From the NCBI GenBank assembly GCA_004296455.1, contig AP018280.1, positions 3,658,001-3,722,000 on the forward strand: a stretch of 64,000 bases of DNA. Direction: 5' to 3'. Source of the stretch: Calothrix sp. NIES-4101 (lineage in GTDB: Bacteria; Cyanobacteriota; Cyanobacteriia; Cyanobacteriales; Nostocaceae). The first letter of the stretch is position 1. Each line of letters starts with the position of its first letter. The notes beneath the pieces were generated by a model. That model was not told the DNA's origin and did no database searches. It saw nothing but the letters and a program-made list of their open reading frames with translations. The translations under genes were made by a program, and so were the position numbers. Positions 28,218 to 36,890 of this stretch are shown here, one piece after another.

Positions 28218-28260
28218 GTATTTAATTAATACATACGTATTTATTAAATACACCTGTATT
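28218..28260 (+). promoter_or_regulatory. 19-bp-periodic operator-like array upstream of the endonuclease gene
   Basis: GTATT occurs at 28218-28222, 28237-28241 and 28256-28260, exactly 19 bases apart. Its complement AATAC lies between at 28228-28232 and 28247-28251, also 19 apart. The blocks form two tandem dyads and end 27 bases before the TTG start. Such spacing is typical of a dimeric regulator bound cooperatively on successive DNA faces. AT-rich chance similarity is possible for 5-base words, but the regularity is notable. Confidence 0.5.
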
Positions 28261-28287
28261 ATGTTTTTGTAACTTAATCACTCTAAT

Positions 28288-28926
28288 TTGAAGCATTTAC
28301 AACTCAAAAGGCAAATTCATATTAAGAAAATTACTCATGAATATAGATTTCATGAAATCCTAGAAGAAGCGCAAACTTGCGGGGAAGATACTCTTCCAGC
28401 AAAGTTTGTTAAAAGAGTGACAGCTAGGATATTCCCAATGACTAGGATTCAAGGCGCACGGGCACAAAAAGCGGGCGAAGTATTAGAGAGTCATGTTGAA
28501 ACAACATTAAGGGCATATGGGTACTTTCAGGTATGTACACAAGTACCAAAAAAAGGACGTAAAGATTTATTAGTATCTTCAATACTGTTACCCAAACGTT
28601 ACGCCAAGCAAGTTCACATTGGTACAGGAATTTATAAAACTGATCTATTTGTTGATTTTTTTGTCGTTGGTTTGCCAGTAATGCCATCGGGACTGATTAT
28701 TGAGTGTAAATGGCAAGAAAGTGGTGGTTCTGTCGATGAAAAATTTCCTTATTTGAATTTGAACATACAAAATTCCTATCCAGCACCAACAATTATAGTT
28801 ATTGGTGGAGAAGGAATGCGAGACGGTGCAATTGATTGGTTACGAGATAGGGTAAATGATAATAAAAATTTAATTGCTGTGCAAAACTTGGACAGATTTA
28901 TTGCTTGGGCAAACAATAATTTATAA
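28288..28926 (+). CDS. PD-(D/E)XK endonuclease, putative type II restriction enzyme
   Basis: The protein has 212 residues. The core Y-K-T-D-L-F-V-D-F-F-V followed by G-L-I-I-E-C-K-W gives the acidic residue and E-x-K triad of a PD-(D/E)XK nuclease. It is preceded by A-Q-K-A-G-E-V-L-E-S-H and followed by P-A-P-T-I-I-V-I-G-G-E-G, the arrangement seen in small restriction enzymes. The TTG at 28288 is the first usable start after an in-frame stop at 28270; an internal Met at residue 51 is a less likely start because upstream residues look protein-like. The stop lies 17 bases from the convergent Dam-like methylase. Confidence 0.68.
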   Translation: MKHLQLKRQIHIKKITHEYRFHEILEEAQTCGEDTLPAKFVKRVTARIFPMTRIQGARAQKAGEVLESHVETTLRAYGYFQVCTQVPKKGRKDLLVSSILLPKRYAKQVHIGTGIYKTDLFVDFFVVGLPVMPSGLIIECKWQESGGSVDEKFPYLNLNIQNSYPAPTIIVIGGEGMRDGAIDWLRDRVNDNKNLIAVQNLDRFIAWANNNL

Positions 28927-28943
28927 GGGTAATAGTTGATTCT

Positions 28944-29786
28944 TTAGTCGCAAGAAGTAATTAATAATTCGTCGATCGTACCACGATTATTAATATTAGA
29001 ATTAATATTGCGCGATGCTTTCACTTTATAAATTTTGAATTTTTCACTAGTATAAAGTCTTAAGATAAAGTCACAATCAGAATTACAAATCATGACTTTC
29101 ACACCTCGATGAATCAATTCTAAACAGGCATCACGTAACCTAATTTGGTCTTCTTCATTAAACGGATTTTTGCTATATGCAGTAAAGTAACTTGTACTGC
29201 TAATTGGATGATATGGGGGATCAAAAAAGACAAAATCATCACTATTATGAGCATGTTCAAGCACTTCTGTAAAATCTGCTTGCTTAATTTGGGCATTTTG
29301 CAGAGCATTTGAGGCTGCATATAATACTTCAACTTGACAAATTTTAGGGTCTGTATATTTTCCTAAGGGAACATTAAATTGACCTTTGGAATTAACCCGA
29401 TAAAGTCCATTAAAGCAAGTTCGATTTAGATAAATTAACCTTGCAGCTATTTCTACATTACTGACACCGGGATTATTGCGAATTTTGTAGTAATAATCGC
29501 GACTATTAAGACTGTGTTGATATTGATGTTCTTTGAGTAAATCAATTAATTCACTCAGGCGATCGCGAACACAGTTATAAGTCGCAATTAATTCAGTATT
29601 AATATCTGTTAACAATGCGGAAGCTGGCTTCAGATGAAAAAATACGGCTCCCCCGCCCAAAAAAGGCTCGTAATAATTGTGATACCGAGGGAAGTATGAT
29701 TTATATGTGGGAATTAACTTGTTTTTGCCACCTGCCCATTTTAAGAATGGACGCGGTAAAGTTTTTTTGGAAAGTTGAGTTAACAT
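28944..29786 (-). CDS. DNA adenine methylase, Dam/D12 class
   Basis: This is an N6-adenine methyltransferase of about 280 residues. Motif I reads F-L-K-W-A-G-G-K-N-K-L-I, Y-Y-E-P-F-L-G-G-G-A-V-F-F lies in the SAM site, and the catalytic motif is F-F-D-P-P-Y. This organisation is shared by Dam, DpnM and cyanobacterial GATC methylases, so GATC is the likely target. ATG 29786 starts just before the conserved domain; an upstream extension to 29861 would add a hydrophobic stretch foreign to the family. It may be either the partner of the adjacent endonuclease or a solitary methylase acting on HIP1-rich DNA. Confidence 0.88.
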   Translation of the reverse strand: MLTQLSKKTLPRPFLKWAGGKNKLIPTYKSYFPRYHNYYEPFLGGGAVFFHLKPASALLTDINTELIATYNCVRDRLSELIDLLKEHQYQHSLNSRDYYYKIRNNPGVSNVEIAARLIYLNRTCFNGLYRVNSKGQFNVPLGKYTDPKICQVEVLYAASNALQNAQIKQADFTEVLEHAHNSDDFVFFDPPYHPISSTSYFTAYSKNPFNEEDQIRLRDACLELIHRGVKVMICNSDCDFILRLYTSEKFKIYKVKASRNINSNINNRGTIDELLITSCD

Positions 29787-30169
29787 TGAATTAACATTTA
29801 AATCGAAATAGCACTTAACTACTAAAGCCAAACTCAATACAAATATGGCAGTTGTGAGCAATATTTTATATTAATTTATAGTAATCCTAAATAATTTGTG
29901 AAAATCTTTTCCTTGCCACTCTTGCCATTTCCACTATCTACCTTACAGGAAGCCAATTTTATATTACTGGCTAGGTATGGTTTAAATGTTGATTTTTTAA
30001 GTTGCTGAACGTAAACAGCTAGTAGCTAATTAGATATATAGACAAGATTATAACTTTCATAAATGATTTGGGAATGCTCTATGATTTTCTGGGCTATGTA
30101 GATTACAATTAGGTGTACGAATTACATCAAGATAAACACATACCATATTACAGGGCTATTTAGATTCAA
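29787..30169. other. Intergenic stretch with divergent promoters, no gene seen
   Basis: About 380 bases of AT-rich DNA between the divergent Dam-like and Ycf33-like genes. No RNA gene, repeat or clear promoter could be singled out. Confidence 0.45.
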
Positions 30170-30376
30170 ATGTTTGACGGATTTTGGGACAACGTTCTTC
30201 GCTACCCTCGTTACTTTATTACAACTCTTTTGGGTGTGTTGTTAAGTACCTTTGCACCACTAGCACCCTTACTTAAACGCCCAACGACTTTAGTCGCTAT
30301 TATTAGTCTACTAATTAGCGGTTTTATTTTTGTAACATTTACTTTACGTGCAATGTTGGGCTTGAGCGCTGTCTAG
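30170..30376 (+). CDS. Ycf33/DUF751 family small membrane protein
   Basis: The protein has 68 residues. F-W-D-N-V-L-R-Y-P-R-Y-F-I is the diagnostic start of the DUF751 (Ycf33-like) family found in cyanobacteria and plastids. Two hydrophobic stretches follow (about 16-33 and 40-60). Function is unknown. It is located before rbfA with a 173-base gap. Confidence 0.88.
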   Translation: MFDGFWDNVLRYPRYFITTLLGVLLSTFAPLAPLLKRPTTLVAIISLLISGFIFVTFTLRAMLGLSAV

Positions 30377-30549
30377 TGGATGAAAGTAAATTTACGACAA
30401 AGCATCCTAACTCACAATACAATCACAATACGATATTGTTATTGAATTGAGTGCGAGCTAGAACCAAAACTACAATTTTGTCTCATACTACTCGCTTTCA
30501 CTAGCAAGGTTTTTTGTAACATAACCTCTCTTCAGGAGGCTCAATTTTT

Positions 30550-30939
30550 ATGGCTACTAATCGTCGTGTTTCCCGCGTTGCTGAACTAATTAGACGCGAA
30601 GTCAGCCAAATGTTGCTGAGTGATATTAAAGATGATCGCGTTGGCGCTGGAATGGTTAGCGTCACAGATGTTGATGTGTCCGGCGATTTGCAGCACGCCA
30701 AAATTTACGTATCAATCTACGGTACAGATGAAGCTAAAGCCGAAACAATGGCTGGTTTAAAATCAGCGACTGGTTACGTCCGCAGCGAGTTGGGGGCGAG
30801 GGTTCGGTTGCGTCGCACCCCAGAAGTAATATTTATTGAAGACCGTTCAATTGAACGCGGTACAAAAGTATTATCGCTGTTGAATCAACTGCATATTCGT
30901 AACGATGATGAATTTGCGGAAAATTCACAAGATGATTGA
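30550..30939 (+). CDS. rbfA: Ribosome-binding factor A
   Basis: RbfA is a KH-domain protein that matures the 30S subunit at the 16S 5' end. The 129 residues include [29 protein letters not shown] and the L-R-R-T-P-E-V-I-F helix with A-R-V-R-L, matching the family throughout. TCAGGAGG ends 11 bases upstream of the ATG. It may be transcribed with the Ycf33-like gene. Confidence 0.95.
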   Translation: MATNRRVSRVAELIRREVSQMLLSDIKDDRVGAGMVSVTDVDVSGDLQHAKIYVSIYGTDEAKAETMAGLKSATGYVRSELGARVRLRRTPEVIFIEDRSIERGTKVLSLLNQLHIRNDDEFAENSQDD

Positions 30940-31001
30940 TTTGTAATTGGCTAATGGTGGTTTGAGAGCAATAATTCTCATCCTTATTATCAGAAAGTCT
31001 C

Positions 31002-31045
31002 AAAATCATTGTTTTTGCGCGAATAGCAGAGAAAACAATGATTTT
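31002..31045. terminator. Perfect 14-pair hairpin between convergent rbfA and obg
   Basis: AAAATCATTGTTTT at 31002-31015 is matched exactly by AAAACAATGATTTT at 31032-31045 around a 16-base loop. The A/T-rich flanks of the stem could give a U-tract to either transcript, so it is a likely bidirectional terminator. Confidence 0.6.
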
Positions 31046-31122
31046 AGATTATCCAGGGAGACAGGATATATTTATCTTTTTGCGATCCTATGTACTTTTC
31101 TTTTGGTCGTCAGCATGACAAA

Positions 31123-32169
<1,047 letters not shown>

Positions 32170-32450
32170 TTAATGGTTTCTAGTTAAGAGTTATTAGTTA
32201 ATGATTACGAGCTAGAAATTAAGAGCCATATAATTATAGACTCTTAATTTACTCTTAACTCGTTTCTTTGATGAAAACCCAAACTATTCTTGCCACTTCT
32301 TGCCTAATTTTAAGTTGTCATTCCGCAGACTCTGCGTAGATAGATATTTGCCTGTAGTAACGCTGTACACGGATACAGGTTTCCTTTTTTATCGAGGGTA
32401 GACAGTAGACGATCGCCTACTACACCTTTGGTTTCTAATTCTCACTATGT

Positions 32451-33140
32451 TTATATATAAGGTGTAACATCTTCTTTGCATTCATCTGCGAGATAGGAAA
32501 GGGCACGAAAACGCAAACCTACAAGCTGTTCATAGAGAGGATTGATTTTACATAATGGGGGAATATGGACTATTTTACGTCCAAATAATTTGACATCCCG
32601 CGCAAAAGGACATTGGGAAGGAATCATTTTACACAAGAAACGGGCAACGCTAGGGTCTTGAATTTCGAGTCCATCTAGCCAGTCGCGTAGGGGATGCAAT
32701 GGATCAACGGGACGTTTTAATGGTGCTGTTGGGGCTGCGGATGTTGATACTGCTGGCTTTAGCTCCTCTGGGTGTTCGAGGGTATAGCGTAATGCTTCCA
32801 GAATATTGTCTGGTTCTCCCAAAGCTTTGCACAACTCGTGCAACATATAATCTTCGCTTTTAGTATAAATACCATCCGCGATCGCCACCATTACCGCAGT
32901 CCGCAAAAAGTTCTCTGCTAGGGGTGTGCCTTTCCCCAATACATCAGCTAGTTCCTCTGGTGAAATATCCTCCAAAGTATCCATTTTCATGCCAGGAGCT
33001 AGTTCATTCTGGGTAATACTAGCAATTAGCTCCTGTTCTTGAGCATCAAAGTCACCATCTGCCCAGGCGATCGCTAGTAAACCCCGCAACCAAGCAGAAA
33101 CATGTTCTTCACTATAGTTTGATTGAACCATACTCGTCAT
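32451..33140 (-). CDS. TerB-like and Mo-nitrogenase C-terminal (Mo-nitro_C) domain protein
   Basis: The protein is about 229 residues. Its first 125 residues form a TerB-type helical domain (L-L-A-I-A-W-A-D-G-D-F-D-A-Q-E, then A-V-M-V-A-I-A-D-G) with acidic metal-binding-like D-G-D repeats. After a Pro/Ala linker, residues from about 150 carry P-L-R-D-W-L-D, L-C-K-M-I-P-S-Q-C-P-F-A-R-D and P-P-L-C-K-I-N-P-L-Y-E-Q-L, the Mo-nitro_C domain named after a nitrogenase association. Its function is not established. ATG 33140 is preferred over GTG 33149 because GAGG lies ten bases upstream. Confidence 0.85.
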   Translation of the reverse strand: MTSMVQSNYSEEHVSAWLRGLLAIAWADGDFDAQEQELIASITQNELAPGMKMDTLEDISPEELADVLGKGTPLAENFLRTAVMVAIADGIYTKSEDYMLHELCKALGEPDNILEALRYTLEHPEELKPAVSTSAAPTAPLKRPVDPLHPLRDWLDGLEIQDPSVARFLCKMIPSQCPFARDVKLFGRKIVHIPPLCKINPLYEQLVGLRFRALSYLADECKEDVTPYI

Positions 33141-33543
33141 AAACTTCACGCCTCAAGCTATTTCAAGTCCATACTAGCCTGTGGAGACAAAGGGGAGAAC
33201 AGGAAGTGGATGGCACGGACGAAGGTAGATGTGGAAACTACTAATCCAAATCGAATCATGTTTTAAATTGCTACCCGCAAAATTTTACGGTAAAATCTTT
33301 TCTAGACATATTGATAATTATTTTTAATTGTTACAACTCAGTTTGGATCAAGTTAGATCAAGAAGAAATTACATAATTCAGTCACAATATTTACTTTCTA
33401 GAGAGCATAAATGTATTCTCAGCAACTAAAAGTTAAGATTTTATTTGCTAAATTTTTGCAATAGTCTCTTGCGCTTTTGAGGCCAATCCTGAATTATTGA
33501 ATCATCACCCATTGTCCAATTCAACACTAAAAGGTTATTAGTA
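33141..33543. other. Intergenic stretch, no gene seen
   Basis: About 400 bases separate the divergent TerB/Mo-nitro_C gene and the ligase-like gene. It is AT-rich; no hairpin, repeat or RNA signature was found. Confidence 0.45.
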
Positions 33544-34650
33544 ATGTTTTATTTTGGCATTGAACATGAAGTTGCTTTCGTTGACTTCGTGGGAAACTTT
33601 GTGGATTTTTCACGAGCAAAGTTTGCTGATTTTAATCAAATTATTGCAGCATTACCTGAATATGCGAATGATTCTTTATGTTTACATATAGGGGATGCTG
33701 GGATTAGGAAGAAAAGATGGTACATTGAGGGTTTTGAGCGGTTCGGATTGAATGAAGAATTTGTAGAATGTGTTCCCAAGGGGATTGAAATCCGCACTAC
33801 AATTCATTCCAGTATTCAAAATACTATTTGGGAATTAAATGAGAGTTTTTGCTTACTCCGAGATGTGGCTGCTAAATTTGGACTTTTGCCTGTTTTAATT
33901 AGCTATAATCCGGCTCTTACAGCATACGAACCGCAACCACCCTTAAATGCATACGAACTGAGTGAACTACAAGCTTATCCAGATGAGCAAACAGTGAATA
34001 TTTATATGGTTTCCTATGGCCCTGATTTGAATATTTCCCTTGCTGAATTGCCAGTAGAAGAAGTGATTCAAATTGGTCAAAAACTGACTTATTATAGTCC
34101 TTATATTGTTCCTTTTAGCTACAGTTCTCCCTTTTACCAAGGTAGTTTGTGGGAAGGATTATCTGTGAGAACATTTATCCGTACAGGCAAACGGGCAGCC
34201 ACAAGAGTATTTGTCGAAAAGCCAGAGCATTTGATTTCCAGTATTCCAGCATTGACAAAAATTGCTCGTCTGCCGGCGGAAATTGGGAGGATTGAATTTA
34301 AATCCTGCGATAGCTGCGATGATTTTTCTATATATGCAGGAATATTAGCTTTATTAAAAGGATTAATTCTTGATCATAGCTTACCAGGATATGCGATCGC
34401 GCCTGATACGGTAATGCATCAACTTTCGGCACGGGAAGCATTTGATAATGAGAAAATTTATAATACAGCATCTCAAATTATCCAAGCTGCCGAAATTGCC
34501 TTGGCTAATGATCCTGATATTAATCTGCTGGCTCCTTTAAAAGATATGTTAGAAAAACGACAAACCCCAGCCCATCAAATGATTCGTACTTTCCAAACCG
34601 GGGGTTCTATTGAACATACCTTAATGCAGACATATTCTAGTTTTCGTTAG
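33544..34650 (+). CDS. Glutamate-cysteine ligase-like (GCS2-type) enzyme
   Basis: The protein has 368 residues. The opening F-Y-F-G-I-E-H-E-V-A-F-V-D is the metal/ATP-binding start of carboxylate-amine ligases of the glutamine-synthetase fold; G-I-E-I-R-T-T-I-H and G-R-I-E-F-K-S-C match later strands that hold acidic metal ligands and the G-R-I-E-F/R motif. It is not the usual cyanobacterial GshA, which has a different start. It should join an amino group to a carboxylate with ATP, but substrates are unknown. It converges on the methyltransferase gene 110 bases away. Confidence 0.65.
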   Translation: MFYFGIEHEVAFVDFVGNFVDFSRAKFADFNQIIAALPEYANDSLCLHIGDAGIRKKRWYIEGFERFGLNEEFVECVPKGIEIRTTIHSSIQNTIWELNESFCLLRDVAAKFGLLPVLISYNPALTAYEPQPPLNAYELSELQAYPDEQTVNIYMVSYGPDLNISLAELPVEEVIQIGQKLTYYSPYIVPFSYSSPFYQGSLWEGLSVRTFIRTGKRAATRVFVEKPEHLISSIPALTKIARLPAEIGRIEFKSCDSCDDFSIYAGILALLKGLILDHSLPGYAIAPDTVMHQLSAREAFDNEKIYNTASQIIQAAEIALANDPDINLLAPLKDMLEKRQTPAHQMIRTFQTGGSIEHTLMQTYSSFR

Positions 34651-34760
34651 TTGATTATGTTTTCATTATTAATATTTAATCAGTGGTTTTTTATTTTTGC
34701 AATATTGTTCTGAGCTTTTAAACTAGATAGTAACAATATTGCGAAGCCTAGTGATCAAAT

Positions 34761-35456
34761 TTACATTCCTGTTAAAATTTGAGTCAATTCTTTTGATAAA
34801 TCTACTTCTGACTTGGTCTTTTTGCTAAATAAAACTCCTGCCAAATAGTAATAATCGCCGGAATAGAAAGCTATGTCATTATTTCGCATTTCTTCAATAT
34901 GCTGTTTAACCTTTGGCTCGGAACTATAATAACCAAATTTTAGAGGTGCAACAGTAAAATTACTGACATAGTAATCATTAGTTTTAGCATGTTCAATTGT
35001 GCTTTTTGGATTTGAGTAACTCGAAACTAACAGCAAAACATGATCATATCCTAATGATAAAAGTTGATTTGTAATTTCAGCACCGTCAATCCCACCAAAA
35101 AGTAATGGCATGTAGATATCGTTATCTGGTGCTGGCAAATATGGAGGGTTGGCAACTAGATATTCTGCTTCCGGTTGAGTTGACGCAAACAGACAAGAAT
35201 TATCAATTATATATTTGGTATTCAAATGATATTCATCAATAGTCGAATTAGCGACTTTCCATGCATGAGAATTTAACTCAAATCCATGGACAACGCCGTC
35301 AAATCTATTCCGGAGTAATGAATTAATAACTGGACTACCATCTCCGGAACCAAATTCTACTATGTATGGGCTATCTTCACATTTTCTAAAGACAAAATTT
35401 TCGATACAGTTCGAGTAAAAATTCGATTCTTCAGGGCAGTAAAATATTTTTTTCAT
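34761..35456 (-). CDS. SAM-dependent methyltransferase with an NPPY motif
   Basis: The protein has 231 residues. Motif I is V-E-F-G-S-G-D-G-S-P, the acidic residue follows in G-F-E-L-N, and V-A-N-P-P-Y is the catalytic loop of N-methyltransferases such as PrmC/HemK. The C-terminal half does not resemble PrmC closely, so its target may be a small molecule or an unfamiliar protein. The start is 49 bases after the stop of the oxidase gene on the same strand, which suggests an operon. Confidence 0.75.
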   Translation of the reverse strand: MKKIFYCPEESNFYSNCIENFVFRKCEDSPYIVEFGSGDGSPVINSLLRNRFDGVVHGFELNSHAWKVANSTIDEYHLNTKYIIDNSCLFASTQPEAEYLVANPPYLPAPDNDIYMPLLFGGIDGAEITNQLLSLGYDHVLLLVSSYSNPKSTIEHAKTNDYYVSNFTVAPLKFGYYSSEPKVKQHIEEMRNNDIAFYSGDYYYLAGVLFSKKTKSEVDLSKELTQILTGM

Positions 35457-35505
35457 AGTCTTGAGGAGGAAACAAATGAGCAGTAATGAATCAGGTATTA
35501 TTTAT

Positions 35506-36624
35506 TTACAAATTATAAATTGAGTGAACTATGGCTTTAGCAGCCCTATCTCCCATAAACTTCTCTTGGTCATATCCCAGTAATATTTCCCATGCCTGAT
35601 TTGGATACATTTCTGCTAAAGGTAACGCCACATCATCAAGCATCCATTGCCCATGACGTTCATCTTCACGAATGTGTAAGTCCCAGTAACCCATTGCTGC
35701 ATCCGATAAATTTAAACGCTGAGCAGCAGCCATGTAGTTACGATAAGCACTTGGGCCGGCGACTTCAAAATATGTCAGACCTCCGCAATAGCGTAGATAG
35801 TGCCGCTTGCGTTCGGTCATCAGGAAGTTATGATTAGCACAGGCTAAAACTGCCCACGGAACTAAATCAAAGTATGCTTCCGGTTCTGTGTCCATTCCAA
35901 ATTCATTTAACATTTGCGCGAAAAATGTCGAATGCTTGCGGTTAAAGCGTCCATTGCCATATTCTTCGAGCAATACTTTGACTAAAGTACATTGAATAGG
36001 ATTGGCTGTACCGCCCAATATTCGTGATAATCGACTTCCTTCTACTAATCCGTCAAATGACGCAATGGCAAGTAAGTGACGGTATCCATCTGCATCCATT
36101 TCGTCGCGGATATAGTGACTCTCTGGTGATAGTTCCGGATTTAAGTCATACTGAACTCTTTTAATTAAAGCTTGCTTCACATCAAGATGTTGCTCGGCTT
36201 GATGCCGCAATGTTTCAATGCTTATTTGCGCTAATTCCCATTCTTGCCAAGCAGTTTCGATGCGATCGCGAATTTGCTGCAAATACAGCGAACGTTCATT
36301 ATCATAATGATGTAAATCGTCATACCAGAATAAATACAACCGATTGATGCGGTAGAGAATGCGCTGAAGGAATAAATGTGCGGCTTCGTTGTGATCATTC
36401 TTTGAATTATCTTGATATGCTGCGCCAATTGCAGTATTCAAAACATTCTCAAATTCCCTTCGCAGTTCGGGTTTGATATGCAACTGTTGATCTAAGTTTT
36501 TTATAGCTAGCAAATCGATAAATTTCTGTTCTGCACGGTTGTATTTATCACTTAATTCTTTATTTTTTTGCGTATTTACACTAGAAAAATTAATAGTAGA
36601 GAACGGGCTTAAATGATTCTGCAT
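35506..36624 (-). CDS. Haem-oxygenase-like di-iron oxidase (iron-containing redox enzyme family)
   Basis: The protein is about 372 residues with a long helical N-terminal region (1-190). The C-terminal domain carries the ligand pattern of the haem-oxygenase-like di-iron oxidase superfamily: E-E-Y-G-N-G-R-F-N-R-K-H, F-E-V-A-G-P-S-A-Y and H-I-R-E-D-E-R-H-G-Q-W. Members include UndA, BesC, SznF and CADD, which cleave or hydroxylate amino-acid-type substrates with O2. ATG 36624 is chosen over a TTG four codons upstream; the evidence for either is weak. The following methyltransferase suggests a small biosynthetic unit. Confidence 0.8.
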   Translation of the reverse strand: MQNHLSPFSTINFSSVNTQKNKELSDKYNRAEQKFIDLLAIKNLDQQLHIKPELRREFENVLNTAIGAAYQDNSKNDHNEAAHLFLQRILYRINRLYLFWYDDLHHYDNERSLYLQQIRDRIETAWQEWELAQISIETLRHQAEQHLDVKQALIKRVQYDLNPELSPESHYIRDEMDADGYRHLLAIASFDGLVEGSRLSRILGGTANPIQCTLVKVLLEEYGNGRFNRKHSTFFAQMLNEFGMDTEPEAYFDLVPWAVLACANHNFLMTERKRHYLRYCGGLTYFEVAGPSAYRNYMAAAQRLNLSDAAMGYWDLHIREDERHGQWMLDDVALPLAEMYPNQAWEILLGYDQEKFMGDRAAKAIVHSIYNL

Positions 36625-36795
36625 GTGATTATTCAAGGATTTCTAAATGGTGGGAAATTTTGTCAGTTCCCACTATTTAGGGTTCCATGCAGTAGTAGCA
36701 AATACCTCATTCTCTAGCCATAAACGTAAATCAGTCGGGAGGAGTAATGAGTGTCGAGTGAAAAATTACATTCCGCCATTCCCTCTCATATCATC

Positions 36796-36890
36796 TTCGG
36801 CTAATCACTTACAATTAAACTTTCTCCGCGTCCCCGCTAAGTCTCCGTATCAGTCTTAATAATAAGTATGCAACCGGACAATGATATAAC
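36796..36890 (+). repeat. Dispersed intergenic repeat, copy 3
   Basis: It is nearly co-linear with copy 1 (3654-3751): TTCGGCTAATCACTTAC, TTTCTCCGCG, CTAAGTCTCCGT, TCAGTCTTAATAATAAGTAT and CAACCGGAC occur in the same order. It ends beside the stop of ftsI. Confidence 0.75.

Noticed and set aside
29787-29861. Upstream extension of the Dam-like methylase
   Set aside because: It would add a hydrophobic stretch absent from the family; the ATG at 29786 begins just before the conserved domain.
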